A DNA stretch of 64,000 nucleotides from Olivibacter jilunii (lineage in GTDB: Bacteria > Bacteroidota > Bacteroidia > Sphingobacteriales > Sphingobacteriaceae), in NCBI RefSeq assembly GCF_900607235.1, contig NZ_LR027856.1:1-64000 (forward strand). The letters are read 5' to 3'. A model generated the notes under the pieces. It worked only from the letters and a program-made list of their open reading frames with translations. It was not told where the DNA came from and searched no databases. Shown here one piece after another: positions 62,880-64,000 of this stretch. Position 1 is the stretch's first letter. Every line of letters begins with the position of its first letter. The position numbers and the translations under genes are program-made.

Positions 62880-63452
62880 ATGGAAATTTTATCAATGATG
62901 GAAGAACTAAGAAAAAAACTATTGACCTTAAAGTCAGCAGATGAAAAAACGATCAATCAATTGGAGTTTTTTTTTAATCGTGTTCACTTTAAACGAAACG
63001 GTATAATATATACTTCCGGTTATTCCGCTTCAATGCTCTATTATATATCCAGAGGTCTGTTAAAGGGTGTGGTCAGCGATGATGAAGAGGAACATTGCCT
63101 TTGGTTCATTGATTGCGGTTTCATTATTCCCGGAAATGGTTTCCTAACCGGAACTAAAACCGTAGAAAGTATAGAAGTACTTGCCAATACAACTGGATAT
63201 TCCTTAAATCTTGTGCGGGCAGATACTGTTGCACGGAACAACCCACAGATGTACCGTATGCTTTTGGAAATTTATGAAGAATCATGGTTGGAAGGTAGGA
63301 AAAGAGAGATCATGTTGCGAAAACAAACAGCTTCCGATCGGTACAGTTATTTTGTAAAAAATTTCCCCAGTTTATGGAGGAGGCTCACGCTAGAACAGCA
63401 GGCCGAATATCTCCATATCGGTCGAAAATATTTCTATAACATCAAAAAATAG
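62880..63452 (+). CDS. Crp/Fnr-type transcriptional regulator
   Basis: A 190-residue protein from ATG 62880. The cyclic-nucleotide-binding-like fold is visible (INQLEFFFNRVHFKRNGIIY, SMLYYISRGLLKGVV). It is followed by a long helix and a short C-terminal helix-turn-helix (LTLEQQAEYLHIGRKYFYNI). The ligand is unknown; the phosphate-binding Arg/Glu of cAMP binders is not evident. Bacteroidota members often lack cAMP binding. It sits between the mob genes and the LanKC-like gene, close to a palindromic site. Confidence 0.8.
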   Translation: MEILSMMEELRKKLLTLKSADEKTINQLEFFFNRVHFKRNGIIYTSGYSASMLYYISRGLLKGVVSDDEEEHCLWFIDCGFIIPGNGFLTGTKTVESIEVLANTTGYSLNLVRADTVARNNPQMYRMLLEIYEESWLEGRKREIMLRKQTASDRYSYFVKNFPSLWRRLTLEQQAEYLHIGRKYFYNIKK

Positions 63453-63518
63453 ATCCTATTCTAATCTCAATTGCTAGAGCCTAATACATTGCCTTCTCTT
63501 GGTTGCTATGCATGATTT

Positions 63519-63560
63519 TGTCTGAAATCAGACATAGTTCCTGTATGTTTTCAGACATAG
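63519..63560. promoter_or_regulatory. Palindromic operator candidate upstream of the LanKC-like gene
   Basis: TGTCTGA-AA-TCAGACA (63519-63534) is a perfect 16-bp palindrome with the TGT-N10-ACA spacing of Crp/Fnr-type boxes. The half-site TCAGACATAG occurs at 63528-63537 and again at 63551-63560. It lies between the Crp/Fnr-like gene and the next gene, so that regulator is the natural candidate to bind it. Confidence 0.55.
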
Positions 63561-63644
63561 AATTTGTCCGGTTTAGGGAAGAGATACTTCCGAAATGGAT
63601 AGCTAAAAAAGTTGTCCACTTCCCGAACTTTACTGTACAAAATC

Positions 63645-64000
63645 ATGAAGATGGAAGCAACCCAATTCATATCAAAAGTAGAAACGAAATTTAAGTCTTA
63701 CGGTTTCCTTTTGGATAAATGGGGAATCCCTTATCGTGAAGATGGTGTTTGGTTTGTTCACGGGAAACCGGATCATGATAATAAGTGGATGATATTTCTC
63801 TCTATTCCTTTAAAGAACGCTGAACAGATATTGGATGAAGTATTAGCCTACCTTGCCAAAAATGACTATGCCTTTGTTCTGATAAAAGACCAGCTTCAGC
63901 ATAACCGGATCAACAATAATGCTTTTCCGCTAACATTGTTTGGAAAAGCTTTGATGATTTTTATACTAAACCCTGAATTGTGTAATACCGTGGCAGGAGA
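63645..64000 (+). CDS. N-terminal part of a class III lanthionine synthetase-like (LanKC/RamC) protein
   Basis: An open frame of 118 codons that runs off the window. The product has GIPYREDGVWFVHGKPDHDN, WMIFLSIPLKNAEQILDEVL, NDYAFVLIKDQL, HNRINNN and FGKALMIFILNPEL. The order (a W/G-rich start, an hvS..p.NAe..L segment, F-hhK and a GK-hhh-iY-like strand) resembles the lyase-like N-terminal domain of LanKC/RamC enzymes, which install lanthionine or labionin bridges in peptides. The kinase and cyclase domains would lie outside the window, so the call is tentative. Start at ATG 63645 is likely; TTG 63612 is possible. Confidence 0.4.
   Translation, partial: MKMEATQFISKVETKFKSYGFLLDKWGIPYREDGVWFVHGKPDHDNKWMIFLSIPLKNAEQILDEVLAYLAKNDYAFVLIKDQLQHNRINNNAFPLTLFGKALMIFILNPELCNTVAG

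Larger units (their letters stand above)
48537..64000. mobile_element. Integrated conjugative or mobilisable element (left part)
   Basis: Everything right of tRNA-Glu looks like one element: a site-specific serine recombinase at the tRNA border, an arsenic resistance cargo, a RadC-like protein, a reverse transcriptase cluster, then MobC-like, relaxase and type IV coupling protein genes. No transfer pore (tra) genes are present up to the edge, so whether it is self-transmissible or only mobilisable cannot be decided. The right end lies beyond 64000. Confidence 0.85.

Noticed and set aside
63503-63694. 63-codon frame as a lanthipeptide precursor
   Set aside because: It contains the palindromic operator and overlaps the start of the LanKC-like gene by 50 bases, and it lacks a Ser-x-x-Ser-x-x-x-Cys core.

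Overview
The window looks like the chromosome of a Bacteroidota bacterium, most likely of the order Sphingobacteriales (Sphingobacterium/Pedobacter/Olivibacter type). Reasons: many starts are preceded by the Bacteroidota -7 element TANNTTTG, several with a TTTG or TTG element 18-20 bp upstream. The lineage-typical families DUF3078, DUF5606 and the Porin_10-type putative porin are present, and the class I ribonucleotide reductase is eukaryote-like. The sequence is AT-rich, and no phage or plasmid backbone appears in the first 48.5 kb.

Region 1 (1-48.5 kb) is ordinary core chromosome. It starts in the 3' part of a 5S rRNA gene and its terminator. Then come small accessory genes, a phosphate-selective-type porin, pruA, lpxK, a purine nucleoside phosphorylase with a putative porin, a cyclophilin, DUF5606, rlmH, DUF3078 and a membrane MutS-like ATPase. 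These are followed by nrdB-nrdA, fabG, a DivIC/FtsB-like gene, eno, carA behind a possible attenuator, the agmatine-to-putrescine pair aguB-aguA, rpoN, mscL and the rpmH-rnpA-yidD cluster. tsaB, a membrane-anchored beta-propeller protein, priA, pcm, a DtxR-type regulator with smpB, panB and a serine carboxypeptidase come next. The region ends with a glycogen-to-trehalose operon (glgX, treZ, and a treY-malQ fusion of 1408 residues).

Region 2 (48.5 kb to the right edge) is an integrated mobile element. A large serine recombinase reads into the 3' half of a tRNA-Glu(TTC) gene, which marks the left junction. Rightward the element carries an arsenic resistance operon (arsR, DUF6428, an ArsN-like acetyltransferase, an LMW-type arsenate reductase and ACR3) with two copies of a 22-bp operator-like motif. 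Next are a RadC/JAB protein, a YozE-like protein, a tandem WYL-domain protein and a divergent stand-alone reverse transcriptase of the UG/DRT-like type with a non-coding leader. A mobilisation module (a MobC-like accessory protein, a relaxase and a VirD4/TraG coupling protein) follows, and then a Crp/Fnr-type regulator. At the edge is the first part of a gene whose N-terminus resembles class III lanthionine synthetases (LanKC/RamC). The right end of the element is outside the window.

The best candidates for an undescribed system are the YozE/WYL/reverse-transcriptase cluster with its leader RNA region (54.5-58.5 kb), and the Crp-like regulator, palindromic operator and LanKC-like gene at 62.9-64.0 kb. 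All functional statements come from reading the sequence by eye; no search was run.
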